From contig JAFGAV010000005.1 of the NCBI GenBank assembly GCA_016933515.1, positions 1 to 52,720 on the forward strand: DNA of 52,720 nucleotides. The letters are read 5' to 3'. Of the stretch, positions 36,255 through 45,353 are shown in pieces. The DNA comes from Candidatus Aminicenantota bacterium (GTDB lineage: Bacteria > Acidobacteriota > Aminicenantia > Aminicenantales > JAFGAV01). The notes under the pieces were generated by a model. That model saw nothing but the letters and a program-made list of their open reading frames with translations. It was not told where the DNA came from and made no database searches. Positions within the stretch are counted from its first letter, which is position 1. Each line of letters opens with the position of its first letter. Both the position numbers and the translations under genes were made by a program.

Positions 36255-37183
36255 CCCTCCACCCCCACGCTCTGGGCGAAGAGATCCTCCAGGGAAGTCC
36301 GGCTGGGGAGAAAATGCCGGATCTGGGTGCGGTCCTCGGCCGCCAGGCGGAAAACTTTCTTTCTGTCCAGTCCGACCGGCATAAAAACGCGGAGAAGCCC
36401 GTCCTCGGTTTCCTCGACGCGGCATCCCAGACCCGTCAGATCCTTGAGGAATTTCCCGCTTCCTCCCTTGACGCGCATCTCGAAGAGATTGAAATTCGGT
36501 TGCCTCAAGTCGGCGAGCCGGCCAAGGGCCGCCACACGGCCTTTGTTCAAGATGACCGCCTGGGAGCAGACGGATTCGATGTCCGACAGGATGTGGGAGG
36601 AAATGAGGACCCGGATGTCCTTCTTGGCGGCGATGTCGGCGATGAGTTCCAGAATGTCCGTCCGCCCCCGCGGGTCCAGGTTCGCGGTCGGCTCGTCGAG
36701 GAAAAGAAGGGGGGGGTCGTGGACCAGGGCCTGGGCGAGCTTGAGTCTTTGTTTCATCCCCGCGGAGTAGGTCTCCAGAAACCGATAGCGGGCCTCTCCC
36801 AGTCCGACATAGAACAGAACGTCGTGCGCCCTTTTCATGGCCTCCTGGCGCGGCATGCCCGCCAGCTCCCCCAGGTAGGAGGTGAACGTCACGGCGTCCA
36901 TTCCGGGCAGGAGGCAGTCGTCCTCGGGCATGTATCCCACCCGTCGCCGGATGTCGTCGCGTTCGAACCTGATGTCATAGCCCAGGACCCGGCCTTCGCC
37001 GGAGTCGGGCTCCAAAAAACCGAGCAAAATGCGCAGCAGCGTGCTCTTGCCGGCTCCGTTGGGCCCCAGAAGCCCCGTCGCGCCTGCCCCGAGGGAAAGG
37101 CTGACTCCTCTGAGCGCCTCGATCGGGCCGTAGCTGTAAGCGATGTCTTTGAGCTCGATATCGACCGTTTTTCCGGCGCTCAC
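36251..37183 (-). CDS. ABC transporter ATP-binding protein
   Basis: GLLGPNGAGKSTLLRILLGF, YSAGMKQRLKLAQALVHDPPLLFLDEPTANLDPRG. Confidence 0.95.
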   Translation of the reverse strand: MSAGKTVDIELKDIAYSYGPIEALRGVSLSLGAGATGLLGPNGAGKSTLLRILLGFLEPDSGEGRVLGYDIRFERDDIRRRVGYMPEDDCLLPGMDAVTFTSYLGELAGMPRQEAMKRAHDVLFYVGLGEARYRFLETYSAGMKQRLKLAQALVHDPPLLFLDEPTANLDPRGRTDILELIADIAAKKDIRVLISSHILSDIESVCSQAVILNKGRVAALGRLADLRQPNFNLFEMRVKGGSGKFLKDLTGLGCRVEETEDGLLRVFMPVGLDRKKVFRLAAEDRTQIRHFLPSRTSLEDLFAQSVGVEG

Positions 37184-37250
37184 GAAGGATCCTCTCCCTC
37201 CACGATAATCCCGCCCGCCTCCTCAACTCAAGCCAAAAAATCGCCCCCGG

Positions 37251-38888
37251 TCATCCGGAACCGCCGTCCTCCTTCGAAGACCGGACGAGCGTTCCCCGTC
37301 CGAAAACGATGGCCTCGTAGGCCTTGCGGACACGGTCCCAATTCTCCTCGCGGTCAAGCGGCCAGAATCGGCCCATGACCGTCACCACCCGGCCGCATCC
37401 CAGGCGGAGGCATTCCTCCTCGACCTTGTCCACGTACACGGCTCCGCTTTCGGGAATTTCGCCGCGCCGACCGATGAAACCGTGAATGAAAACGCGCTCC
37501 AACCCGCTGTCCCTCGCCAACCGGAGAAGGGCGAACAGATGTTCCAGAGTACCGTGGGAGCTGTAATGGGAGACGATGCCCATGAGATGAAGAGCCCGTC
37601 CCCGGCGCCGGGCCGCATCCGTCGCTTCCCGGAACGCGGCGTTGGAGGCAAAGCTCCCGTCCTCGATCGACCGGTCGATGCGGACCCGGTCGAGAGGAAC
37701 CCTCCGCCCGGCGCCGAGATGAAGATGCCCCGCCTCGGAGTTGCCCACCGTTCCGGCCGGCATGCCCACCGCCTCGCCCGCGGCTTGGAGCAAAGCTCGG
37801 GGATAACGGGACCAGAGACGGTCGAAGTTCGGCGTCCGGGCCTGAGCGATCATGTTGCCGCGGATCTCCTCCCGCATCCCCCATCCGTCCAAGACCAGGA
37901 AAAGAAGACGGGACCTCCGGGGAGTCCCGTCATTCGAAACCGTGTCCACAAGGCTTCGTCCGTTCATCTCTGCGGGCCGGCGGATTCCCAACATCGTCAA
38001 TGCGGTCGGAGCCGCGTCGGCCAGCTCGCCTTCGGGAGCCAGCCGCACGGATTCGGGACGGGGGAATCGAAAGTCGGCCACGAGGAACGGCACGCGGTTC
38101 CGGGTGTGGCCGGTGTTGATGGAACCGTCGTCATAAAGCCAATCCTCTACCGTTCCGTGGTCGGCGGTGACGACGAGCGCCGCGCGCTTCCGCTCGGCCG
38201 CCTCGGCGATCCGGCCGAGAACGAAGTCCACCGTCTCCACGGCGGTGAGAACGGCCTCCCGGCTCTCAAGATGACCCACCACGTCCACATTGGCCAGATT
38301 GGCGACGATGACGTCGGCGGTTTCATCGTCGAGGGCGCTTAAAATTTCCCGGCACACGTCCTGGGCGCTCATTTCCGGCCTTCGGGCGTATGACACATCG
38401 CCCGGCGGGGAGGGCACGACGATCCTGTGCTCTCCGGGGAAGGGCTCTTCGCGCCGGCCGTTGAAAAAAAATCCGACATGGACGGCTTTCTCGGACTCGG
38501 AGATCTTGACGACCTTGCAGCCGGCCCGGGTGAGGACTTCGGTCAGCGTGCCGCTCAGCCGCTCGTTCGGCGGGAAAGCGACCTTCACCCGGAGCTGCGG
38601 AGAGTATTCGATCATGGTCACGAAATGAAGGCTCAGGCCTTTTTTCACGGGGAAATGAGGGAAATTCTCATCGGTCAGGCTCCGGGTGAGTTCGACTTCA
38701 CGCTCGCCTCGGATGTCGTAGAAAACAATAGCGTCTCCCTCTTCCGGGCGCCCCAAGGGATTTCCCTCCGCATCGGCCAGCACGATCGGTTCCAGGGCCT
38801 CGTCCTCCTGACCCTTCCTGTAGGCGTCACGAACGGCCCTTCCCATCAGGGACGGGACCGGGAAGGCCGGCGGCGGTTTTGCGTTCAT
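37251..38888 (-). CDS. Circularly permuted cofactor-independent phosphoglycerate mutase (iPGM)-like protein
   Basis: 545 aa, ATG at 38888 with upstream GGGGGAG. Residues ~17-314 match the canonical C-terminal part (AIVFYDIRGER, HVGFFFNGRREEPFPGEHR, NLANVDVVGH, VTADHG, TGHTRNRVP, PAEMNGRSL); residues ~327-533 match the canonical N-terminal part (LVLDGWGMREEIRGN, GTVGNSEAGHLHLGAGR, HLFALLRLA, MGRFWPLDREENWDRVRKAY). Confidence 0.92.
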   Translation of the reverse strand: MNAKPPPAFPVPSLMGRAVRDAYRKGQEDEALEPIVLADAEGNPLGRPEEGDAIVFYDIRGEREVELTRSLTDENFPHFPVKKGLSLHFVTMIEYSPQLRVKVAFPPNERLSGTLTEVLTRAGCKVVKISESEKAVHVGFFFNGRREEPFPGEHRIVVPSPPGDVSYARRPEMSAQDVCREILSALDDETADVIVANLANVDVVGHLESREAVLTAVETVDFVLGRIAEAAERKRAALVVTADHGTVEDWLYDDGSINTGHTRNRVPFLVADFRFPRPESVRLAPEGELADAAPTALTMLGIRRPAEMNGRSLVDTVSNDGTPRRSRLLFLVLDGWGMREEIRGNMIAQARTPNFDRLWSRYPRALLQAAGEAVGMPAGTVGNSEAGHLHLGAGRRVPLDRVRIDRSIEDGSFASNAAFREATDAARRRGRALHLMGIVSHYSSHGTLEHLFALLRLARDSGLERVFIHGFIGRRGEIPESGAVYVDKVEEECLRLGCGRVVTVMGRFWPLDREENWDRVRKAYEAIVFGRGTLVRSSKEDGGSG

Positions 38889-38925
38889 CGACTCCCCCGG
38901 CATGAACAAATCCGCGCCTCGGCGA

Positions 38926-39813
38926 TCACTCCAACCCCAGACAGAGAAGCGAGTAGGGATCCACGCGCGCTCCGCGGGCCCGAACGCTCCAATGAAGATG
39001 AGGCCCCGTGGAACGTCCGGTGCTGCCGACCGCGGCGATGACTTCCCCGCGCGCGACGGACTGCCCGGTCCGAACTTCAAGGCGCGAGCAGTGACAGTAA
39101 ACCGAAAAAATGCTCAGTCCGTGGTTGATGATCACGGTCCGGCCGGAAAAATAGAGATCCATCGCCAGCGCCACCTGTCCGGAATTGGAAGCCCGGATCG
39201 GAGAGCCCGCTTCGGCCGGGATGTCGACGCCGGTATGGCGGGAACGCGGGACGCCGTTGTACAGTCGATGCTCGCCGAAATTGAGCTTCGGCGCGTCGGG
39301 CAGGGGGGCGATGAAATCGCCGGAACCCAGCCATTCGGGGACGGCGTTCCGGTAGACTTCGGCCAAAATCGTTCTCTCCCGCGCCAACCGCTCCTCGAGC
39401 TCGGCCGGGGGTGTGACCAGCCTGGGATCCATTGCGATGTCGCGGCGCGAAAAAGACCGCTCATGAAGCCGAATGTATTTCTGAACGGTTTCCTTCCGGC
39501 CGGACGTATCGCTGAAGACGACCTCGACGCGGTACGATCCGGGTTCGGTCAAGAAATCCACTCCCACCAGAGCCAGGCGTTTTCCGGCCGGACCTCCGGA
39601 ATGGAAGTCATAGCTCTTTCTAAGAAAAGTGAGCCGGGCCTCCTGTCCTTCCTCCGCGGGGCGGAAAAGGGCGAGAAGCATTTCCCCCGGCCGGAGAGAG
39701 CGGGCCGTGATTTCGACGATCGCTCCGGAATGAGATTCAAAACGCAGAACGCCGAGCGCCCCGAGCCGGCAAAAGCCGAAAAGGACGGAAACCGTCAGGA
39801 TCCGCTTCCACAT
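38926..39813 (-). CDS. M23-family metallopeptidase
   Basis: SRHTGVDIPAEAGSPIRASNSGQVALA, VYCHCSRLEVRTGQSVARGEVIAAVGSTGRSTGPHLHWSV; signal-like N-terminus. Confidence 0.9.
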   Translation of the reverse strand: MWKRILTVSVLFGFCRLGALGVLRFESHSGAIVEITARSLRPGEMLLALFRPAEEGQEARLTFLRKSYDFHSGGPAGKRLALVGVDFLTEPGSYRVEVVFSDTSGRKETVQKYIRLHERSFSRRDIAMDPRLVTPPAELEERLARERTILAEVYRNAVPEWLGSGDFIAPLPDAPKLNFGEHRLYNGVPRSRHTGVDIPAEAGSPIRASNSGQVALAMDLYFSGRTVIINHGLSIFSVYCHCSRLEVRTGQSVARGEVIAAVGSTGRSTGPHLHWSVRARGARVDPYSLLCLGLE

Positions 39814-39839
39814 GACGGGCAGCCGTGAGCCTCGGGAAA

Positions 39840-40025
39840 TCATCGTTCAGCCCGCGGCCTCTTCCCCGACAAGGACTTCAAGATTTTTCCGGGGAGCCGC
39901 CCGCTGCGATCGAAGCGGAATTTCTCGGCGCTCCCTCTCCTCCAAGGGCCTGGGCCGCCGGATCCGGCCGCCGCGGCGGCCAAAATCCCGGTCACGAATT
40001 CCCCTCCCAACGTCCTCTCGAGCAT
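39840..40025 (-). CDS. Possible small protein (61 aa)
   Basis: ATG with GAGGAG upstream; TM-like FVTGILAAAAAG; weak support. Confidence 0.25.
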   Translation of the reverse strand: MLERTLGGEFVTGILAAAAAGSGGPGPWRRGSAEKFRFDRSGRLPGKILKSLSGKRPRAER

Positions 40026-40257
40026 CGCGTCTCTCTCCTCGGGAGATGATAAAGGAAAAAGCGTGTCGCGTCCACATACAGGCGCTCAAGGATGCCTCTC
40101 CTTTTCGGCGAGTTTCCTTGGGGTGCGGCCTCACGAAGCCGCTTTGGAAGAGGCGACGCATCTCCGCGTTCAAACAAGCCGGCGGTTTGCGATCGGATCT
40201 TTCTAACGGGCAGGCGTCTTGGAGCTATCGGCAGTGTTTATGAAAATCCGGCTGCCG

Positions 40258-41079
40258 TCAGAAGCGGACGGCGAGGCCGAAGGAAACGGGAGTGACGGCG
40301 GCGGAGACGCGGGCCCCGCTCTCCGCCGCCCGGTTCAGGTCGGCGATCTTTAAGGCGACGACATGGCCGAGGGCCGCGCCAAGCAGGACGTCCGAGGCCC
40401 AGTGCTTGTTGTCGTGGACGCGCGAGGCGGCCACGAGTCCGGCCAGGCCGTAAAGCAACGCATCCGCGACGAAGCTGTCCGTGCGGCAGGCGATCGACGT
40501 CGCCACGGCGAACGCGGAGGCCGCGTGGCCCGAAGGAAGGGACAGGTAGCCGGCCTGGAAGGTGAACGGCCGGAAATGATTCGCCGGCAATCCGAGCTCG
40601 GGCCGCGCCCGGCCGAGAAGGCATTTCAAGGTCAAAACGACGGCTCCCGATACCGCGAGACTCTCAAGACTCAGGACGGCCGTCTTCCGGGCGCCCCGGC
40701 TGGGCGCGACTTCGCCGGCCAGATAGAGTCCGGCCAGAAAAGCGGTCAGGTAGGCGGCGTCTCCTCCGTTCTCCATGAAACTCATGAAGCGGTTCGAATT
40801 CGGCGTGCGCCGTTCCTGAGCCCAGTCCCGGATGTCCTCGTCGCGGCTGTAGGCCAGTCCGGTGACGCCCAAAACGGCGGCACAGCCTAAAAATTCAACG
40901 GGTTTCCAGGAGAAAGGCGAAGCCAGTACGCCGCCCGCATCCCTGGCCAAGTGCGTCCAGAACTCGTTGTCGAGATGATACGCCCTCATCTCGGCGGGCT
41001 GGCCTCCGAAGGCCGGGACCGTCGAGACCAGAAGCGCCGCGGCCAAGAGAGCGGCGGCCTCGGGCCGGGATCCCCTCAT
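40258..41079 (-). CDS. PAP2-family phosphatase
   Basis: KCLLGRARPELG, SLPSGHAASAFAVATSIA, ASRVHDNKHWASDVLLGAALGH. Confidence 0.9.
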   Translation of the reverse strand: MRGSRPEAAALLAAALLVSTVPAFGGQPAEMRAYHLDNEFWTHLARDAGGVLASPFSWKPVEFLGCAAVLGVTGLAYSRDEDIRDWAQERRTPNSNRFMSFMENGGDAAYLTAFLAGLYLAGEVAPSRGARKTAVLSLESLAVSGAVVLTLKCLLGRARPELGLPANHFRPFTFQAGYLSLPSGHAASAFAVATSIACRTDSFVADALLYGLAGLVAASRVHDNKHWASDVLLGAALGHVVALKIADLNRAAESGARVSAAVTPVSFGLAVRF

Positions 41080-42392
41080 GACTTCCTCCGCGCGACGTCA
41101 GGGACGTCATAACTCTCAATGGCTTCCACGGTCCGCCCCGTGGCGCCCTGCAGGCTCTTCAGAGTCAGACGAGACCTCTCGCCCTGAACCTTCAGGCGGG
41201 CAGGGTCAGGGAAAAGAAACATTTCCCTCAGGTCCTCCGGAGTCCTCACCACCTGGGCGCCTCCGCCGGCCAGGAAGGATTCCGCCAGGCTCGAGAAATT
41301 GTGCATATGGGGTCCGAAAAAAATCGGTTTGCCGAAAGCGGCTGCTTCAAGCAGGTTGTGACCGCCCCAGGGAACAAGGCTTCCCCCAATGAAGGCCGCG
41401 TCGCCCAGGGCGTAAAATCCCGCGAGCTCGCCGATCGTGTCCAGAACGAGAACTTCCCACTCCCCTTCCTGCGGCGCGGCGGTCCGTCGGCGGACCCGGA
41501 GCCCCCGTTCCCGACAGGCCCTTTCGACGTCCGCGGCCCGTTCCACGTGCCGGGGCGCAAGGATGAGGAGAACGTCTTTCCGGACTTTCCTGGACTCGCA
41601 AAAAGCGTCCAGGAGAAGGACGTCTTCGCCCTCGCGGGTGCTGCCGGCGACAAGGAGCCTGTTCTCGGGGGCCAAGGCGATTTCTTTTCGGCGGCGGATC
41701 AGACTTTCCTCATCGATATCGTCAGGCACGATTTCACATTTGAGGTTCCCGGCAACGCGCACCTTTTCCGGATTCGCACCCGACCGGATCAACCTCTCCC
41801 GGTCCTGCTCGGTCTGAACGAGGAACAAGGAAACGTCGTTGAAAAGGCGTCGGGCCAGAAGTCGAAGTCTCCCGTATCGTCGAAACGACCTTTCCGAGAC
41901 CCGGCCGTTGACGACCAGCACCCCTCGGGTTCTTTTTCGGGCCTGGCGGAGAAGGTTGGGCCAGAGCTCGGACTCGGCCAAAACCAAAAGATCGGGTTCG
42001 AAGCGGCGAAGAAAACGGCGCACCGTCCAGCCGAAATCCAACGGGGCGAAGAACAGCCTGTCGGCCGCGTCCAGTTTTTTCCGGGCGACGTCCATGCCCG
42101 CCTGGGTCAGAACCGAGACATAGAGCGCCCAGTCGGGGTGCCTGTCCTTGATTTCCCGAGTCAATTTTTGGAGAGAGGTGACCTCTCCCACGGAAACGGC
42201 GTGCATCCAGAGGGAGAAGCGGCCGGGGGCCCGGGGCGGAAGGAGAAAACCCATCCTCTGCCGCAAGAAAAGGGGGGCCCTCCTTCCCAGCCTCATCCGA
42301 ACGAAATACGCGGGCAGCAGAACCGCCAAACCGAGGGTCAAGAACAAAGAATACAGAAAATACAAAATGTGCACGGGAGATGGACTATACAC
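41076..42392 (-). CDS. waaA: 3-deoxy-D-manno-octulosonic acid transferase
   Basis: SLWMHAVSVGEVTSLQKL, LFFAPLDFGWTVRRFLRRFEPDLLVLAESELWPNLL, GGHNLLEAAAFGKPIFFGPHMHNF; start position uncertain (GTG). Confidence 0.92.
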   Translation of the reverse strand: MYSPSPVHILYFLYSLFLTLGLAVLLPAYFVRMRLGRRAPLFLRQRMGFLLPPRAPGRFSLWMHAVSVGEVTSLQKLTREIKDRHPDWALYVSVLTQAGMDVARKKLDAADRLFFAPLDFGWTVRRFLRRFEPDLLVLAESELWPNLLRQARKRTRGVLVVNGRVSERSFRRYGRLRLLARRLFNDVSLFLVQTEQDRERLIRSGANPEKVRVAGNLKCEIVPDDIDEESLIRRRKEIALAPENRLLVAGSTREGEDVLLLDAFCESRKVRKDVLLILAPRHVERAADVERACRERGLRVRRRTAAPQEGEWEVLVLDTIGELAGFYALGDAAFIGGSLVPWGGHNLLEAAAFGKPIFFGPHMHNFSSLAESFLAGGGAQVVRTPEDLREMFLFPDPARLKVQGERSRLTLKSLQGATGRTVEAIESYDVPDVARRKS

Positions 42393-42489
42393 AAATCATC
42401 GGGCCGGCGCAACGGTCCGCGCCGTATCCTCCGTCCGTCTCCGGCCGTTCCGGAAGGGCGGACGCCGCTTTCGGCCTTCGCGGCGGTTG

Positions 42490-42518
42490 TTGCGTGAAAC
42501 GGACGATTCTGATAGAAT
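42490..42518 (+). promoter_or_regulatory. Sigma70-type promoter for small ORF
   Basis: TTGCGT - 17 nt - TAGAAT. Confidence 0.5.
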
Positions 42519-42574
42519 GCCAGGGAAAAAGAAAGATTCAACAGCACGCCGCCGAAGCGGCGAAAGGATCAGAC

Positions 42575-42766
42575 ATGGCTGAACAGGAAAAGAAGGAAGG
42601 GGAAGCGGCAGAAAAAACCGAAGGCGCTTCCAAAAGAAAGAAAATCAACCGTCTGTCCCTGGCGGAAATCGAAGCTAAAATCGAACAGCTCAAGACGACC
42701 CCCGGAGGCATGAAAACCCGCTATGCGCAGCATCTCCTCCGGCGGGCGGCCGTCCTGAAAACATAG
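42575..42766 (+). CDS. Small basic/acidic hypothetical protein (63 aa)
   Basis: MAEQEKKEGEAAEKTEGASKRKKINRLSLAEIEAKIEQLKTTPGGMKTRYAQHLLRRAAVLKT; own promoter-like site. Confidence 0.6.
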   Translation: MAEQEKKEGEAAEKTEGASKRKKINRLSLAEIEAKIEQLKTTPGGMKTRYAQHLLRRAAVLKT

Positions 42767-42770
42767 TCCT

Positions 42771-42792
42771 CGGGCGGATCCGGATCCGCCCG
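42771..42792. terminator. Perfect 22-nt palindrome between small ORF and rpsO promoter (no T tract)
   Basis: CGGGCGGATCCGGATCCGCCCG. Confidence 0.35.
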
Positions 42793-42811
42793 GCGTCTTC
42801 CCTCCCCTAAA

Positions 42812-42840
42812 TTGACTTCCCGCCGGGATTTTGTTAGCAT
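42812..42840 (+). promoter_or_regulatory. rpsO promoter with extended -10
   Basis: TTGACT - 17 nt (ending TGT) - TAGCAT. Confidence 0.7.
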
Positions 42841-42867
42841 GAAACAGAAAAAAAAGGAGATAGAGAA

Positions 42868-43134
42868 TTGTTAAACAAGGAATCCAAGACAAGAATTGTC
42901 GATGACAACAGGATTCACTCCACGGACACGGGCTCGACGGAAGTCCAGGTGGCCCTCCTCAGCGAGAAAATCCGCGTCCTGACCGACCACATGACGAAAT
43001 CCAAGAAAGACCACACCTCGAAAACCGGACTGTTGAAATTCGTCGGACAGAGAAAGCGTCTGCTGTCCTACCTGAAAAGAGAAGATCCGAGCCGCTACGA
43101 AACGCTCATCAAAAAGCTGGGGCTGAGGAAATAA
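42868..43134 (+). CDS. rpsO: 30S ribosomal protein S15
   Basis: 88 aa, TTG start with AAGGAGA; HSTDTGSTEVQVALLSEKI, GLLKFVGQRKRLLSYLKREDPSRY. Confidence 0.97.
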   Translation: MLNKESKTRIVDDNRIHSTDTGSTEVQVALLSEKIRVLTDHMTKSKKDHTSKTGLLKFVGQRKRLLSYLKREDPSRYETLIKKLGLRK

Positions 43135-43158
43135 GCCCCGTTCGGCTGAAAAACCGCC

Positions 43159-45348
43159 ATGTCTCAGACCATCACCATCGACATCAACAACCGCCCGATT
43201 CAGATCGAAATCGGAAAAATCGGCCGGCAGGCCGACGGATCCGCCCTGGTGAGGGCGGGCGAAACCATCATGTTTCTGGCCGCCACTTCTAAGAAAGAAA
43301 TCAAGGAGCCCAAGCCGTTCCTGCCCCTGATCGTGGACTACCGCGAAAACACCTATGCCGCGGGCAAGATCCCGGGCGGCTTTTTCAAGCGCGAGGGGCG
43401 GCCCTCGGAGCGGGAAATCCTGATCAGCCGTCTCATCGACCGGACCATCCGGCCTCTTTTCCCCGAAGGATTCACCTTCGACACCCAGATCGTCGCCTTG
43501 CTTCTTTCGGCCGACTTGGTGAACGACAACGACACCCTGGGCATCATCGGGGCTTCGGCCGCCCTGTATTTCTCCGAAATCCCGTTCTTCACCCCTCTCG
43601 GAGCGGTCAAGGTCGGCCTCGTGGACGGCCAGTTCATTCTCAGCCCCACAGCCGAGGAACAGGACCGCAGCACCATGACCATGATCGTAGCCGGCACCGA
43701 AGAGGGCATCAACATGATCGAGGCCGGAGCGCTCGAAGCCGACGAAGAAAAAGTCCTCGAGGGCTTGGCCCTGGCCGAGGAAGCGATCCGCAAGATCATT
43801 CGGGCCCAAAAAGAGGCCTTCGCCCAGGCGGGCATCGTCAAGCGCGCGTTCCAAGCCAAGACCGTCGATCCGGCCAGGAAGGAAGAGCTTTCACCCCGCA
43901 TCGCCGCCGACCTCCTCCAGGCCGTGGAAATCCCGAGAAAAAAGGAGAGCGAGGCGGCGGCGAGGAAAATCCTCGACGACCTCCTGGCCGAGATCCCCGA
44001 AGACCAGGAGGAGTTGATTTCGGAAACCAAGGAAATCTTCCATCAGGTTCATAAAAAAATCGTCCGCGATCACATCCTCGAGCGGGGAAGACGGGTCGAC
44101 GGCCGGGCCCTGGATGAGATCCGGCCCATCCAAATCGAAGTCGGCCTTCTGCCCCGGACTCACGGTTCGGCGCTCTTCACGCGTGGGGAGACGCAGTGCC
44201 TGGCCACGGTCACTCTGGGGACGTTCGAGGACGTGCAGCGTCTGGACACCCTGAGGGAAGACGACCTTCACAAGCGCTTCATGCTCCACTACAATTTCCC
44301 CCCTTTCAGCGTCGGAGAAGTGGCGTTCCTCCGCGGCCCGGGACGCCGCGAGGTGGGACACGGCGCCCTGGCCGAAAAATCCATTCTGCCCTCCATCCCG
44401 ACCGAGGACATTTTCCCCTACACCATCCGCATCGTGTCCGACATCCTGGAGTCCAACGGGTCTTCCTCGATGGCCACGGTCTGCGGAGGCGTGCTGGCTC
44501 TCATGGACGCAGGCGTTCCGTTGTCCATGACCGTGGCCGGCATCGCCATGGGCCTGGTAAAGGAGGGCGACCGGTTCCGGGTGCTGACCGACATCGCCGG
44601 TCTCGAAGACCATTTCGGCGACATGGATTTCAAGATCAGCGGCACGAACAAGGGCATCACCGCCATCCAGCTCGACCTGAAGATTTCCCACCTGACTCCG
44701 GAGATCCTGCGGCAGGCCGTCTTCCAAGCCCGGGAAGCGCGGCTTCGGGTCCTGGACACAATGAACGAGGCGATATCCGCCCCGCGTCCGCAGATCTCGC
44801 CCTACGCCCCCCAGATCCTCACCCTGGTCGTCAACACGGAAAAAGTCGGGGAAATCATCGGTCCGGGCGGAAAAATCATCAAGCGCATCCAAGCCCAAAC
44901 CAAATCGAAAATCGACGTCGACGAAAACGGAAAAATCACGATCGCCGCCGTGGATAAAGAGGGCGCCGAACGCGCCCGGGAGATGATCCGGGAGATCACG
45001 ATCGAGGCCGAGGTGGGCAAGATCTACGAGGGCAAGATCGTGCGCCTGGAGGAATACGGCGCTTTCGTGGAAATTCTGCCCAGCATCGTCGGCCTGCTTC
45101 ACATCTCCGAGGTGGCGCCCCAAAGAATCCGCAGCATCCACGACCACCTCAAGCTCGGCCAGATGATCCGGGTCAAGGTCCTCAACGTCGGTGAGGACCA
45201 CAAAATTAAGCTCAGCAAAAGGGTCTTGGAGGAAGGCGGCGACGCCGCTCCGGACACCGAGCCTCCGAAGGAAGGCGGACAAGCGCCGCGGTCCTTTCCC
45301 CGTCGTCCCTTCCACAAAGACAGGCCGAAAAAGAGAGGGTTCTTCTGA
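43159..45348 (+). CDS. pnp: Polyribonucleotide nucleotidyltransferase
   Basis: 729 aa; two RNase PH domains, GEIIGPGGKIIKRIQAQT (KH), GKIVRLEEYGAFVEILPSIVGLLHISE (S1). Confidence 0.98.
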   Translation: MSQTITIDINNRPIQIEIGKIGRQADGSALVRAGETIMFLAATSKKEIKEPKPFLPLIVDYRENTYAAGKIPGGFFKREGRPSEREILISRLIDRTIRPLFPEGFTFDTQIVALLLSADLVNDNDTLGIIGASAALYFSEIPFFTPLGAVKVGLVDGQFILSPTAEEQDRSTMTMIVAGTEEGINMIEAGALEADEEKVLEGLALAEEAIRKIIRAQKEAFAQAGIVKRAFQAKTVDPARKEELSPRIAADLLQAVEIPRKKESEAAARKILDDLLAEIPEDQEELISETKEIFHQVHKKIVRDHILERGRRVDGRALDEIRPIQIEVGLLPRTHGSALFTRGETQCLATVTLGTFEDVQRLDTLREDDLHKRFMLHYNFPPFSVGEVAFLRGPGRREVGHGALAEKSILPSIPTEDIFPYTIRIVSDILESNGSSSMATVCGGVLALMDAGVPLSMTVAGIAMGLVKEGDRFRVLTDIAGLEDHFGDMDFKISGTNKGITAIQLDLKISHLTPEILRQAVFQAREARLRVLDTMNEAISAPRPQISPYAPQILTLVVNTEKVGEIIGPGGKIIKRIQAQTKSKIDVDENGKITIAAVDKEGAERAREMIREITIEAEVGKIYEGKIVRLEEYGAFVEILPSIVGLLHISEVAPQRIRSIHDHLKLGQMIRVKVLNVGEDHKIKLSKRVLEEGGDAAPDTEPPKEGGQAPRSFPRRPFHKDRPKKRGFF

Positions 45349-45353
45349 CGCTG

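Noticed and set aside
37251-38888. Possibility that the iPGM-like ORF is a fusion of two phosphatase-family genes or two iPGM copies
   Set aside because: Each canonical iPGM block occurs exactly once and together they make one complete enzyme in permuted order.
39812-40243. 143-aa plus-strand ORF, very Arg/Ser-rich
   Set aside because: Composition typical of a spurious GC-rich frame and no good start context; only a weak 61-aa minus-strand candidate retained.
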